From contig NZ_CP034346.1 of the NCBI RefSeq assembly GCF_003991425.1, positions 6,253,501 to 6,317,500 of the forward strand: a stretch of 64,000 nt of DNA, given 5' to 3'. Numbering within the stretch: the stretch's first letter is position 1; the number at the start of each line of letters is the position of its first letter. The DNA is from Paenibacillus lutimineralis (GTDB lineage: Bacteria; Bacillota; Bacilli; Paenibacillales; Paenibacillaceae). Below, piece by piece: positions 1 through 7,892 of this stretch. Made by a program: the position numbers and the translations under genes. The notes under the pieces were generated by a model. That model was not told the origin of the DNA and made no database searches. It was given only the letters and a program-made list of their open reading frames with translations.

Positions 1-302
1 TGCAGCCTGGAATTGCGATTGGCAATCAAGGCCAGAATAATCGCCAGCACAACCATCGTTGGTGTCGTAAATATCACGAACTGGAAGGCGTGCCATACCG
101 AAGCCCAGAAGTCCTGATCATGCCATAGCTTCTCGTAGTTGCCGAAGCCGAGATACTCCATCTTCCTGATCAGCGTCCATTTGTAGAAGCTCATTCCTAC
201 GCCCTTGATCATCGGCCAGATCGTAAACAGAAAGTAAACGATGAGGAAGGGGAGCAAGAATAGAAGTGCCTGTAAGTCCGCCTTCATTTTGCTCATTTTC
301 AT
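1..302 (-). CDS. Sugar ABC transporter permease, MalF type (partial)
   Basis: The N-terminal 100 codons of an inner-membrane permease; the rest lies before position 1. The start is chosen at 302 because the minus strand has an AGAGGGG ribosome-binding site just upstream. A short basic N-terminus is followed by a hydrophobic segment rich in Leu, Phe and Pro, then a loop with aromatic residues, then a second hydrophobic run at the window edge, as in MalF/UgpA-type subunits that import sugars with a lipoprotein binding protein. It begins 18 nt after the binding-protein gene stops, so the two are almost certainly one transcript. Substrate cannot be read from this fragment; the neighbouring xylanase suggests a plant oligosaccharide. 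Confidence 0.85.
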   Translation of the reverse strand, partial: MKMSKMKADLQALLFLLPFLIVYFLFTIWPMIKGVGMSFYKWTLIRKMEYLGFGNYEKLWHDQDFWASVWHAFQFVIFTTPTMVVLAIILALIANRNSRL

Positions 303-320
303 TGCGTTTACCCCTCTGCT

Positions 321-1607
321 CTATTTATCAAGTACTTTCTGGATCTCTGTCTGCATCTGAGCAATGGCATCCTCTGCCGACATTTTGTTGGCCCAAATTT
401 CATTCAAATATTTGAACATGGCCATATCGCGAATCTGCCAGTTCTTTGTGGATGGCTTGTTGAATTTAACGGTATCGGCTACAGCCGCGTAATCACTACG
501 GTAAGGCATTTCCTTGTATTCAGGTTTGTCGAGAACCGATGGCTTCGATGGAATATGTCCCGCTTTGGCCCAAATCTGGCCATTATCCGCGATCCAGTTG
601 GCAAAAGTAATCGCCGCCTCTCGCTTCGCTTGATCCTCTTTCTTCGGAACCGGCAGAATGATCGTATGCGAATCGCCCCATGTTGCCGGTTGGTCAAATA
701 GCTGCGGGATTGGCATCGCCCCGAAGTCTAGCCCATCTGTCCCCTCCCAGGTGCCTGTGGCCCACACGCCAGTCATCATAATTGCTGCAGTACCGCTCTG
801 GAAGTTTTTATAGAAGTCAGGGTCGTTCTCTTTAATATATTTTTGGAGATAGAGGTCTTGGATGTATTTAGCGGCCTGAACCGCCTTAGCCTCATCTACT
901 TGAGCTTTGCTTAGATCGTCAGAGATGACATCATTGCCGCCAAGCTGTGCGTATAAAGCCCACCATAGCCGGAATGGATCATCATTGTTAGGTGAAAGTG
1001 CAAAAGGAGTAATATTGTTCGGTAGTTTCTCTTTTAACGTCTGAAGGAAGGATACAAAACCGTCGGCCCCAGGCTCTATCGTTGGCTTGCCGTCCGAACC
1101 AAGCAGTCCTGCCTCAGTTAACAGTTTCTTGTTGTAGTACATGATGAAGGGGTGAGTATCGATTGGCACGGCATAATGAACGCCATCTACTACGGTTGCG
1201 GAGAGAAGATTCTGGTTGAAAGAGTTCCAATCTACACCGGCGGAAGCAGCAATATCATCAAGCCCACTTACAACGCCTTGGTCGATTAGATCGGGGAGTC
1301 TGGAAGTATGGGAAATACCTATATCAGGACCGTTGCCATTGCCCACCGCTGTGATGAGCTTGGTGTAGTATTCGCCCCATTCCAGCTTCGTATTTTTGAT
1401 CTGTATATCTGGATGCTCTTTATTGAACAAATCAATCATGGCCTGCATATTGTCGCCGTCACCGCCAGAGAACAATGTCCAGAAAGACAATGTAACCTTC
1501 TTACCATTTGAAGTCGAGCCTCCGTCCTGCTTGCTTCCACCACAGGCACTGAGAATCAGGGTACTCATGAATACCAGTAATACCAAAGTCACTAACGATT
1601 TCTTCAT
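321..1607 (-). CDS. Extracellular sugar-binding lipoprotein of an ABC transporter (SBP family 1)
   Basis: 428 residues, normal size for the family. The signal peptide ends in a lipobox LSAC with the lipidated Cys at residue 22, followed by a Gly/Ser-rich spacer. The mature part has the type-1 solute-binding layout: an opening strand (VTLSFWTLF), a GPDIGISH segment near 95-105, an IMYYNKKLLTEAG segment near 155-170 and a GVWATGTWEG hinge near 280. It captures an oligosaccharide outside the membrane and hands it to the permease encoded immediately downstream. No ATPase gene is visible; such importers usually share MsmX. Transcription is predicted from a consensus promoter overlapped by a cre site, so catabolite repression is likely. 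Confidence 0.93.
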   Translation of the reverse strand: MKKSLVTLVLLVFMSTLILSACGGSKQDGGSTSNGKKVTLSFWTLFSGGDGDNMQAMIDLFNKEHPDIQIKNTKLEWGEYYTKLITAVGNGNGPDIGISHTSRLPDLIDQGVVSGLDDIAASAGVDWNSFNQNLLSATVVDGVHYAVPIDTHPFIMYYNKKLLTEAGLLGSDGKPTIEPGADGFVSFLQTLKEKLPNNITPFALSPNNDDPFRLWWALYAQLGGNDVISDDLSKAQVDEAKAVQAAKYIQDLYLQKYIKENDPDFYKNFQSGTAAIMMTGVWATGTWEGTDGLDFGAMPIPQLFDQPATWGDSHTIILPVPKKEDQAKREAAITFANWIADNGQIWAKAGHIPSKPSVLDKPEYKEMPYRSDYAAVADTVKFNKPSTKNWQIRDMAMFKYLNEIWANKMSAEDAIAQMQTEIQKVLDK

Positions 1608-1646
1608 AGTCTTCCTCCCCTTTTAAATAGAAATTTGTCGATAAAA

Positions 1647-1673
1647 GATACAAAATATTTGTTTTGATACAAA
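1647..1673. repeat. Direct repeat GATACAAA, 19-bp period, candidate operator
   Basis: GATACAAA occurs at 1647-1654 and 1666-1673, each followed by an A/T-rich ATAT tail, just downstream of the predicted transcription start of the binding-protein gene. A related ACAAATAT motif, also with a 19-bp period, lies in the promoter of the adjacent ArsR-type gene. Seen directly; binding by that regulator is inference. Confidence 0.4.
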
Positions 1674-1692
1674 TATCATGTATTTTTATTTG

Positions 1693-1721
1693 ATTATAGG
1701 GCCGGTTTATTTCATTGTCAA
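1693..1721 (-). promoter_or_regulatory. Consensus sigma-A promoter for the sugar ABC operon
   Basis: On the minus strand a perfect -35 TTGACA (1716-1721) and a perfect -10 TATAAT (1693-1698) are separated by exactly 17 bp. Transcription should begin near 1686, about 80 nt before the binding-protein start codon. Such a strong promoter needs repression; the overlapping cre site supplies a mechanism. Confidence 0.85.
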
Positions 1722-1729
1722 CGCTTTCA
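1716..1729 (-). promoter_or_regulatory. CcpA cre site over the -35 box
   Basis: The plus-strand 14-mer TGTCAACGCTTTCA fits the degenerate cre consensus TGWNANCGNTNWCA at every position. It covers the -35 hexamer of the ABC-operon promoter, a position at which CcpA with HPr-Ser46-P would block RNA polymerase. Confidence 0.75.
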
Positions 1730-1754
1730 TCTAATTTTATTGTAATTAATCCAT

Positions 1755-1795
1755 ATAAAAAAGCATTAGCTACAATAATTTGGTAACTAATGCTT
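1755..1795 (-). terminator. Intrinsic terminator after the ArsR-type gene
   Basis: Arms AAGCATTAG (1761-1769) and CTAATGCTT (1787-1795) form a hairpin, followed on the minus strand by a run of T residues. It lies 23 nt beyond the stop codon of the regulator gene and separates it from the ABC operon promoter. Confidence 0.75.
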
Positions 1796-1817
1796 GTCTC
1801 TATAAAATCTATTTATT

Positions 1818-2759
1818 TCAGTAGCATGTGTAATGCACTTTCATAATGATATCTTGCTCGTAATCACCAAAATGACGACCGAACAAATTGACTCCGCCTT
1901 TATGTACCGCATCCGCCTTCACGCCAATGCGCAGCTTCACACTAGGTTTCTGCTCGAGCCTTAAGTCTGATAGTATGACATCCGACACCTTCTTCATATC
2001 CAGCGTCGTACGCTCGGCGTCAACCCGCCATGTCTTCAACAGACCGTATTGCGTCGTCGTCTGCTTGCTCCACCAAGCCGGACTAAGCCTGCCTCTTCGA
2101 TCCCCAAAATCCCCAGGGCTGGTCCACATTCCGATCTCTACATCATTGACCCATACCGATATATTCGATGGCCAGTCATTATCGAAATTAGGCGCCTCTG
2201 AACATAGCTCCATAGAGAATTCAATGGCTTCAATTCGTGCATTCTGCGGGATTTCAAGCGGCATCAAGTATTCCACATAGCCTTTGCGGAACCAAATAAT
2301 GCCCGCGCCCACATGATTCGGATGATAGAAGCTCGCCGGTTCGTCTTCCTTAATGATCATTGCCTCAGCGTTTGCCATCCCGCAAGTAGGATATACCTCA
2401 CAGTCGCTATACTGGCCGATCGGCATCTCGATCTCATACACCTGCTGCCCATCATCCCGCCCGCGAACGACGGTATTCAGCATGATATGAACATCGTCGT
2501 AAGTACGCGAACACACTTTCATTGCCCCACGGACAGCGGGAAGTAGCTCCGAATGAATCAATTCCGCAGCCTCGAGAATCCGGACATTGTTAGCTACTGT
2601 AGAAACCGGTAGAGATAATTCCTCAGCAATCGCAATCACATTCATACTTTTGGAAGAGAGTAAACGCAATATATCAACCCTTGCTCTCGTAGATAATGCA
2701 TGAGCAACCTGGACAAGCTTATCCGGCTCATCAATTCCAACTTCAAACAACGCCGTCAC
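1818..2759 (-). CDS. ArsR-type winged-helix transcriptional regulator with large C-terminal domain
   Basis: 313 residues. Residues 10-95 form an ArsR-like winged helix: the ALSTRARVDILRLL helix, then IAEELSLPVSTVANNVRILE as recognition helices. The remaining roughly 215 residues are not the usual short ArsR dimerisation tail. They are rich in beta-strand and aromatic residues and probably form a ligand-binding or carbohydrate-binding-like domain; I do not recognise the fold. Similar long ArsR-type proteins are known next to sugar ABC transporters in Paenibacillus. No metal-binding Cys pair is evident, so metal sensing is unlikely. The position just upstream of, and parallel to, the sugar ABC operon suggests local control of that operon. 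Confidence 0.8.
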   Translation of the reverse strand: MTALFEVGIDEPDKLVQVAHALSTRARVDILRLLSSKSMNVIAIAEELSLPVSTVANNVRILEAAELIHSELLPAVRGAMKVCSRTYDDVHIMLNTVVRGRDDGQQVYEIEMPIGQYSDCEVYPTCGMANAEAMIIKEDEPASFYHPNHVGAGIIWFRKGYVEYLMPLEIPQNARIEAIEFSMELCSEAPNFDNDWPSNISVWVNDVEIGMWTSPGDFGDRRGRLSPAWWSKQTTTQYGLLKTWRVDAERTTLDMKKVSDVILSDLRLEQKPSVKLRIGVKADAVHKGGVNLFGRHFGDYEQDIIMKVHYTCY

Positions 2760-2791
2760 CTACCATTCTAATTTATATATAGGCATTTTCT

Positions 2792-2833
2792 ATTATAGAC
2801 GATATTTTTGGAATAAATCAATATTTGTGGAAT
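2792..2833 (-). promoter_or_regulatory. Promoter of the ArsR-type gene with overlapping direct repeat
   Basis: A minus-strand -10 TATAAT (2792-2797) is preceded, after 18 bp, by TTGATT. The plus-strand repeats ATATTTTTGGAAT (2802-2814) and ATATTTGTGGAAT (2821-2833) match at 12 of 13 positions with a 19-bp period and flank the -35 region. This is a plausible autoregulatory operator. Confidence 0.5.
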
Positions 2834-2925
2834 TAATCCTTCAGTATGGGTTGATACTGCTTCGGATCATGCCATTATATGAGAACAATAATTATTGTCC
2901 ATGTTTCCCATTGTTCAGCAAGTAT

Positions 2926-2959
2926 AAAGACCGGAATGGGCAGCCCCACTCCGGTCTTT
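2926..2959 (-). terminator. Intrinsic terminator after the xylanase gene
   Basis: A strong hairpin with arms AAAGACCGGA-TGGG and CCCCA-TCCGGTCTTT and a short loop lies just after the xylanase stop codon. The T-tract on the minus side is short (TCTTTATACTT). It may act in both directions. Confidence 0.75.
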
Positions 2960-2966
2960 ATTAATA

Positions 2967-4673
2967 TTATGGTTCAATTCCCCATACAAGCGTTCCAGAC
3001 TGATAGATGGTTACTTTATTCCAGTCGGTAAAGGACGTCTTCGTAGGGTCATACGAGTAATCATTGGATTGGTTGAAGTTGGACCAGTCGGCTTTGGCGA
3101 TCCGTGTCTGGATATCGCCCGATGTTGCGCCTGGCGCAATCGAGCCCGCACCGGAACCGAACGAAATCTCCAAGTACGTATCCGCATTGGTACCCGTCGT
3201 ACTTCCAAAGGCCGCGCTGACATTCGAGTTGCCCACCGCTGCCCAGTCGATATACGAATTCAGTGCCTGATTGCCATCCTTCGTAAAGTAGTAGCGGATT
3301 TTCAAATTACTGAGACTGACGGCTGAAGTGCCGTTATTCTTGATAACAAAGTTCGGAGCAAGCGTATTGGAGGAAGCGTTCGTATTCTGTGCCTTGTATT
3401 GGACAACGAGATTGCCTCCGCCATTCCCCCCGCCGCCGCTAGGTATCGCACTCACTTGTGAGGAGCTGCCACTCGTTCCGGCTGCATTCGTGGCCGTGAC
3501 GACGTAGTAATACGTCGTTCCGTTCGTTAGCCCCGTCTTCGTATAACTTGTCGTCGTGAGGTTGGTTGCCACGTCCGTATACGGGCCTCCGCTGGTCGTT
3601 GCCTGCTTCACCGTGTAGCTCGTCGCACCGCTTGAGGCCGCCCAGCTTAGGGCTACTTGGGCATCACCGGCTGTTGCCGTAAGCCCGGTCGGCGCAGCTG
3701 GTACGACTGGCGTGCTTCCGCCCCCCAGATATTGCTTCAGCCATTGCATGGCCGGACGTTCGGCGCCAGAAGAGGTCACTAAATGCGTATCGGACGCCCA
3801 TGTTTGTCCCTGGATGTATCCCCACAAGGTAATACCCTTCACGTTCGGGTTCTCCCAGAGTACCGGGAACTTCGTCTGATAACGGGACAACTGCGTGGCG
3901 TCATCGCCAGTCATGTCCAATTCCGATACATAGATCGGCAAGCCCGTAGCGGATAGCGAGTTGAGGACACTGTTCATGGTGCTTACTGATACGTTATCCA
4001 TATTGAAATAATGGCATTGAATGCCGATGCCGTCGACCAATCCCCTGTCCTTCAGAAGATTAATAATGGTCAGATATTGCGACGCTGCGTTCGGATCACT
4101 AATGATACCATAATCGTTAATCAACAACTTCGAATTTGGAAATGCCTCTCTTGCTTGCTGGAACGACCAAATGACCCAATCCCAACCGGTGGTACCATCT
4201 CCGCCAATGGCGTTGCGATAACTAGGTTTGGCGTGCAGCGGCTCGTTAACGACGTCAACATATTCCGCTGTCGAGTAGCGCTGTCCAGCGAGCTTAATCC
4301 ATTCCGTCACTTCCGCCTTCTGATCGGCTGCGGATAGACTGCCGATCCAGCCCGGTTCCTGGCTGCCCCAGACAAGCGTATGGAACTTGAAAGGAATTTT
4401 GTTGGTCTGCGCATAATTATAGATCAAGTCCGCATTAGACCAATTCATAGTATTACGCGTGGATTCGACGGAACCCCATTTCGTCGCGTTCTCCGGAGTG
4501 ACCTGATTCCAGTAAGTGGTGAAATTTGAGGGAGCGCTGCTTCCGATCACATTGCCCAAGAACTTGCTGCCTGAAGCAAGGCTTGCATCTGCTTTCTCCG
4601 CAATGGCAGACAAGAGTAGTCCACTCAACATCATGATCGCAACGAACAAAGAAATCCATTTCGATTTCAACAT
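2967..4673 (-). CDS. Secreted endo-1,4-beta-xylanase, GH10-FnIII-CBM3
   Basis: 568 residues from the chosen start at 4673, which has GGAGG eight bases upstream; a longer in-frame TTG start at 4748 is badly spaced. A signal peptide (residues 1-30, ending AEKADA) directs secretion. GH10 catalytic barrel about 31-318: acid/base Glu144 in VDVVNEPLH and nucleophile Glu251 in IYVSELDM, both intact. A fibronectin type III domain spans about 325-411, a Gly-rich linker follows, and a family 3 carbohydrate-binding module fills about 421-568. It hydrolyses internal beta-1,4-xylosidic bonds of xylan while the CBM anchors it, probably to cellulose. It could feed the adjacent ABC transporter. A one-mismatch cre lies upstream. 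Confidence 0.96.
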   Translation of the reverse strand: MLKSKWISLFVAIMMLSGLLLSAIAEKADASLASGSKFLGNVIGSSAPSNFTTYWNQVTPENATKWGSVESTRNTMNWSNADLIYNYAQTNKIPFKFHTLVWGSQEPGWIGSLSAADQKAEVTEWIKLAGQRYSTAEYVDVVNEPLHAKPSYRNAIGGDGTTGWDWVIWSFQQAREAFPNSKLLINDYGIISDPNAASQYLTIINLLKDRGLVDGIGIQCHYFNMDNVSVSTMNSVLNSLSATGLPIYVSELDMTGDDATQLSRYQTKFPVLWENPNVKGITLWGYIQGQTWASDTHLVTSSGAERPAMQWLKQYLGGGSTPVVPAAPTGLTATAGDAQVALSWAASSGATSYTVKQATTSGGPYTDVATNLTTTSYTKTGLTNGTTYYYVVTATNAAGTSGSSSQVSAIPSGGGGNGGGNLVVQYKAQNTNASSNTLAPNFVIKNNGTSAVSLSNLKIRYYFTKDGNQALNSYIDWAAVGNSNVSAAFGSTTGTNADTYLEISFGSGAGSIAPGATSGDIQTRIAKADWSNFNQSNDYSYDPTKTSFTDWNKVTIYQSGTLVWGIEP

Positions 4674-4762
4674 AACCATTACCTCCTCCATCATGATCTT
4701 TGATTCAATCCGGCCTAGCTTGCTTGAACCTTCGCCACAGGGTCCCAATCACCTCCAAATCA

Positions 4763-4776
4763 TTAAATCGCTTACA
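4763..4776 (-). promoter_or_regulatory. Probable cre site upstream of the xylanase gene
   Basis: The minus-strand 14-mer TGTAAGCGATTTAA matches the cre consensus except at position 13. It lies about 90 nt before the chosen start codon, so CcpA control of the xylanase is likely, in parallel with the ABC operon. Confidence 0.55.
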
Positions 4777-4898
4777 TTTAAAATTATAAATTACAATTTC
4801 ATCCACAAAAAGTTGAAATACATACGGTTTTTGCTTTAAAAATCTTCGATCCTTGTGAGGGGCGTGTCCCTGTTTTTCTCTGGAATGGATTGTGGCCG

Positions 4899-6329
4899 TC
4901 AAATAAAAGGTTTGCCCTCCACGAGGAAGTAGGGCTCCCATATCTGCCGCAGCAGAGCTACTCCCTCATCAATCCTCTCCCATACAACACCACCGAAGCC
5001 AATCAGAAATCTCCTCTTTGGATAATAGACCGATTTGTCCCCATAAAATGCTGTCGCCGAAGCAACCACGATACCATGAGAACGTGCTAATTCAACCAAT
5101 TCTTGCTCAGAGGCTGAAGCCTGAATCGATAGGATCAGGTGGAATCCGGCATGGGGGCTAATGACCTCACCGTATCCCTGGAAGTGAGTCTGCAGTGCTT
5201 CGGCTAACTGATGGCTTTTTTTGCGATAGAGATTTCTCATTCTACGAACATGCTTCTCGAAATACCCCTGCTCCATAAATTTCTCAAGTGTGCGTTGATA
5301 AATTCGGGAAGAGGATTGTTCGAACCATAATCTCCTGCGCAGATGATGATAAGCATCCAGTAATGAATCTGGAAGCACCATATAATGTGTACAAATATCA
5401 GGTGCGAGAATTTGCGAGAAACCTCCGATATAAACCACGTTCGCTCCTGGAGCAAGACCTTGCAGTGCAGGCACTGGCTGGCCTAAATAACGAAGCTCTC
5501 CCCCGTAGTCGTCCTCAATGATGTATCCTCCATGTGCCTCAGCCCACCTCAGCAGTTCCATTCTTTCGTTAATCGGCATCACTCTTCCACCAGGGTACTG
5601 ATGTGACGGAGAGACGGCAACAATACGGGCTGACGTCTGCAACAAGCGAGATATGTCGATGCCCTGATCCGCTTCCGTAACATAGGAGATCTCATAGCCC
5701 TCAGCTTGAAAGGTATAGGGAAGCAGCGGATAACAAGGATCCTCCATAGCCATCACTGGGGAGATATCCTTAAGCAGGATTGCTAGATAATGAAGAAGCA
5801 GATGCTGCTCCGCGCCGATCACGATCTGCTCCTTACGACAGACTACACCGCGAATACGATAAAGATAGGCCGCCAGTTCCTCTCGCAATCCGGCCTCCCC
5901 TTGATAATCACCATAGAATAAGAGCTCGTTGTATTCATCCCGCAGGGTGTCCGTCAACAGACGCTTCCAATGATTGATCGGGAAGCCTGTAAAGTCATTT
6001 TTGCAAAGGTGGAAATCATAGAGATAAGCGTCCTCTATTACACGTTCCCTCTCAAAATGGACAGACTTACTCTGATGATCAGACAGCGTAAATTGCCCGT
6101 ATGAAACGGGAAGGGCAGCAACAAAGAACCCTTTTCGTGGAAGGCTCTCTATGAATCCCTCCGCGGCTAGTTGCTGATATGCCGCTTCTACCGGGGTCGT
6201 ACTGACCGATAATTGCCGGGCTTGCTCCCGAATCGAGGGCAGACGATCGTTAGCGCCTAACTTTCCCTCGACAATGTCTTTCTTGATAGATTCATAGATT
6301 GAAGCATAGATGTTTTGCATGTTCTGCAT
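4899..6329 (-). CDS. MocR/GntR-type regulator with aminotransferase-like domain lacking the PLP lysine
   Basis: 476 residues from the start at 6329, preceded by GAGAGG six bases upstream. Residues 1-70 are a GntR winged helix (DRLPSIREQARQLSVS). Residues about 110-470 are a fold-type I aminotransferase-like domain with PSHQYPGG (241-248) and EDDYGGELRY (272-281). MocR proteins bind PLP through a lysine in a motif like FSKTLAP; here the segment reads GGFSQILAPD, with Gln306 (codon CAA) at that lysine. A covalent PLP aldimine is therefore not possible unless another lysine takes over. It diverges from an acetyltransferase gene across a palindrome, the usual arrangement for a regulator and its target. 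Confidence 0.9.
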   Translation of the reverse strand: MQNMQNIYASIYESIKKDIVEGKLGANDRLPSIREQARQLSVSTTPVEAAYQQLAAEGFIESLPRKGFFVAALPVSYGQFTLSDHQSKSVHFERERVIEDAYLYDFHLCKNDFTGFPINHWKRLLTDTLRDEYNELLFYGDYQGEAGLREELAAYLYRIRGVVCRKEQIVIGAEQHLLLHYLAILLKDISPVMAMEDPCYPLLPYTFQAEGYEISYVTEADQGIDISRLLQTSARIVAVSPSHQYPGGRVMPINERMELLRWAEAHGGYIIEDDYGGELRYLGQPVPALQGLAPGANVVYIGGFSQILAPDICTHYMVLPDSLLDAYHHLRRRLWFEQSSSRIYQRTLEKFMEQGYFEKHVRRMRNLYRKKSHQLAEALQTHFQGYGEVISPHAGFHLILSIQASASEQELVELARSHGIVVASATAFYGDKSVYYPKRRFLIGFGGVVWERIDEGVALLRQIWEPYFLVEGKPFI

Positions 6330-6364
6330 GTTTTCCCTCTCATCTGTCACCTGAAAATAATTAA

Positions 6365-6390
6365 ATCTGTATATTTTCAAGTATACAGAT
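6365..6390. promoter_or_regulatory. Palindromic operator between the MocR-type and acetyltransferase genes
   Basis: Perfect 9-bp arms ATCTGTATA (6365-6373) and TATACAGAT (6382-6390) are separated by 8 bp in the 107-bp divergent intergenic region. A regulator bound here could control both genes. The assignment to the MocR-type protein is inference from position. Confidence 0.6.
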
Positions 6391-6436
6391 CAGTGATAGA
6401 TTAGGGTACAACGAAGATGAAGGAGATATGAATGGT

Positions 6437-7000
6437 ATGGAAAATGTACGATTTCTCGAAGGAAAAGAGGTATACCTACGTCCGATTGAAGCAGCCGATA
6501 CGGACTGGTATTTTAGCACGTTGTACGATCCCGAGACTAGAAGACTCACCGGAACACAAATGCACCATACCCGGGAGCAAATTGCCAGCTACATTGAAGC
6601 CAAGTCACAGGACAGATCTTCTGTGCTGCTGATCATTGCTACCCGCAGTGACGATACCCCTATCGGAGACATTGCGATTCAGGATATTGATACGATGAAT
6701 CGTAATGCGAACATTCGGATTGCGCTCACTAATGGCAGTCAAAACAGAGGATACGGTACGGAGGCTCTTCGACTCATGCTGGATTACGGCTTCGGGGTCC
6801 TCAATCTTCACCGGATTGAACTGAATGTATTCTCGTACAATCATCGTGCGACGAGAGTATATGAGAAAGTAGGCTTCAAGCAAGAAGGGATTCAGCGAGA
6901 AGCCTTGTTCTACAATCATCAGTATCATGATTCCATTCTGATGAGTATTCTGGAGGATGAGTATCGGGCTCTATCGGGGAACTCTAATCTGCGGAAATAA
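6437..7000 (+). CDS. GNAT N-acetyltransferase, RimJ/RimL type
   Basis: 187 residues. The start at 6437 is favoured because GGAG lies 11 bases upstream; an ATG at 6428 is only two bases from it. The protein has the Acetyltransf_3 pattern: an opening YLRPIEAADTDWYF, a strand with IGDIAIQDID, the acetyl-CoA-binding QNRGYGTEALRLMLDYGF near residues 100-118, and NHRATRVYEKVGFKQEG toward the end. It transfers an acetyl group to an amine, either a protein N-terminus or a small molecule; the substrate cannot be told from sequence. It diverges from the MocR-type regulator and probably is its target. Its 3' end overlaps the convergent SUKH gene by 17 bp. Confidence 0.88.
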   Translation: MENVRFLEGKEVYLRPIEAADTDWYFSTLYDPETRRLTGTQMHHTREQIASYIEAKSQDRSSVLLIIATRSDDTPIGDIAIQDIDTMNRNANIRIALTNGSQNRGYGTEALRLMLDYGFGVLNLHRIELNVFSYNHRATRVYEKVGFKQEGIQREALFYNHQYHDSILMSILEDEYRALSGNSNLRK

Positions 7001-7757
7001 ACTCCCCAAAACCAATTTGGCGCAGCTCATAATCTGCACCGATTTTTTTCAAATCAGCCTCTATTTTCATAGCACATGATTCAATTCCTTTAAAAACCTG
7101 TAAAGGCAAGGCGCCCAAATAGACTTTCGCTTGTGAATAATCACAGGAGAAGGTCTTTTTAATGAATAACAGCGTCTTTATCTTATCGTTGCCTTCGCCT
7201 GTAATGGATACTTTATAATAGTTGTACTCTTCAGTCTCGTCGGTCTCCCACTCCCCAGAGCTGCGCGGCAGTAAGACGCTGTGAAGGAACTCTTCCAGGT
7301 TGTCATAGGCAATGTCGAAATCCCAAGAGCCTGTCCCATGCTCTGCAGTATATATAGCGGTATCCCCTCTGGATAGGTCGATGCAATAAGGGTCTCCTTC
7401 ATCCGAAGCAATGACTAGATAGCTGTGCGGCCATTCCAGGATAACCTCATTCTTCACGGGATTATAGCTGTATCCCAATTGACCCTGCACGATGTCTCTG
7501 GCACCGTAAATATCAAGATTGATATATTCATCCGTGCTCCAACCAAGCGATTCGGAGACATAATGCTGCAAGAAATATAGGTATTCATCAGGCAAGCGCC
7601 ATTTCTCAGTCACAGCACGTATATCATGTTCTTCTGCTTCAGTAATCAGACGCATCGGATACTTGGCATAAAATTCCGGATCTTGTCCACGTGTCGCCTC
7701 CAGCACCTCTTGCATCTTCTCTATAACAGCATCAATCCTTTGATGTCTATTCTTCAA
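6984..7757 (-). CDS. SMI1/KNR4 (SUKH) protein with C-terminal ribosomal L7/L12-like domain
   Basis: 257 residues, probably starting at a TTG codon at 7757 with AGAGGTGG upstream. Residues about 35-165 follow the SUKH pattern (LPDEYLYFLQHYV near 55, YLVIASDEGDPYCIDLS near 115-130, FDIAYDNLEEFL near 150). Residues about 183-250 align by eye with the C-terminal domain of ribosomal protein L7/L12: a strand, a GNDKIK turn, an IKKTFSCDYSQAKVYL helix, a LP-VFKGI segment, and a final helix ending KKIGADYEL. SUKH proteins are often immunity proteins of contact-dependent toxins; what the L7/L12-like part recognises is unknown. No toxin gene is adjacent. Confidence 0.75.
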   Translation of the reverse strand: MKNRHQRIDAVIEKMQEVLEATRGQDPEFYAKYPMRLITEAEEHDIRAVTEKWRLPDEYLYFLQHYVSESLGWSTDEYINLDIYGARDIVQGQLGYSYNPVKNEVILEWPHSYLVIASDEGDPYCIDLSRGDTAIYTAEHGTGSWDFDIAYDNLEEFLHSVLLPRSSGEWETDETEEYNYYKVSITGEGNDKIKTLLFIKKTFSCDYSQAKVYLGALPLQVFKGIESCAMKIEADLKKIGADYELRQIGFGEFISAD

Positions 7758-7839
7758 AGCGGTCCACCTCTCTTATCCGCAGATTCATTTGCATTTTCTC
7801 GTAGATATCATACCATGGTTCACTTTTAAACCTAACAAA

Positions 7840-7874
7840 ACGGCCTTCGTCCATAGAATTCAGGAGAAGGCCGT
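7840..7874 (-). terminator. Intrinsic terminator after mqo
   Basis: Perfect 9-bp arms ACGGCCTTC (7840-7848) and GAAGGCCGT (7866-7874) lie 18 nt past the mqo stop codon, with TTTG following on the minus strand. Confidence 0.75.
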
Positions 7875-7892
7875 CTATCTTTTACATATTAT

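Noticed and set aside
4674..4748. N-terminal extension of the xylanase from TTG at 4748
   Set aside because: The ribosome-binding site is directly against the TTG, and the extension is not a signal peptide, whereas 4673 has a good site and signal peptide.
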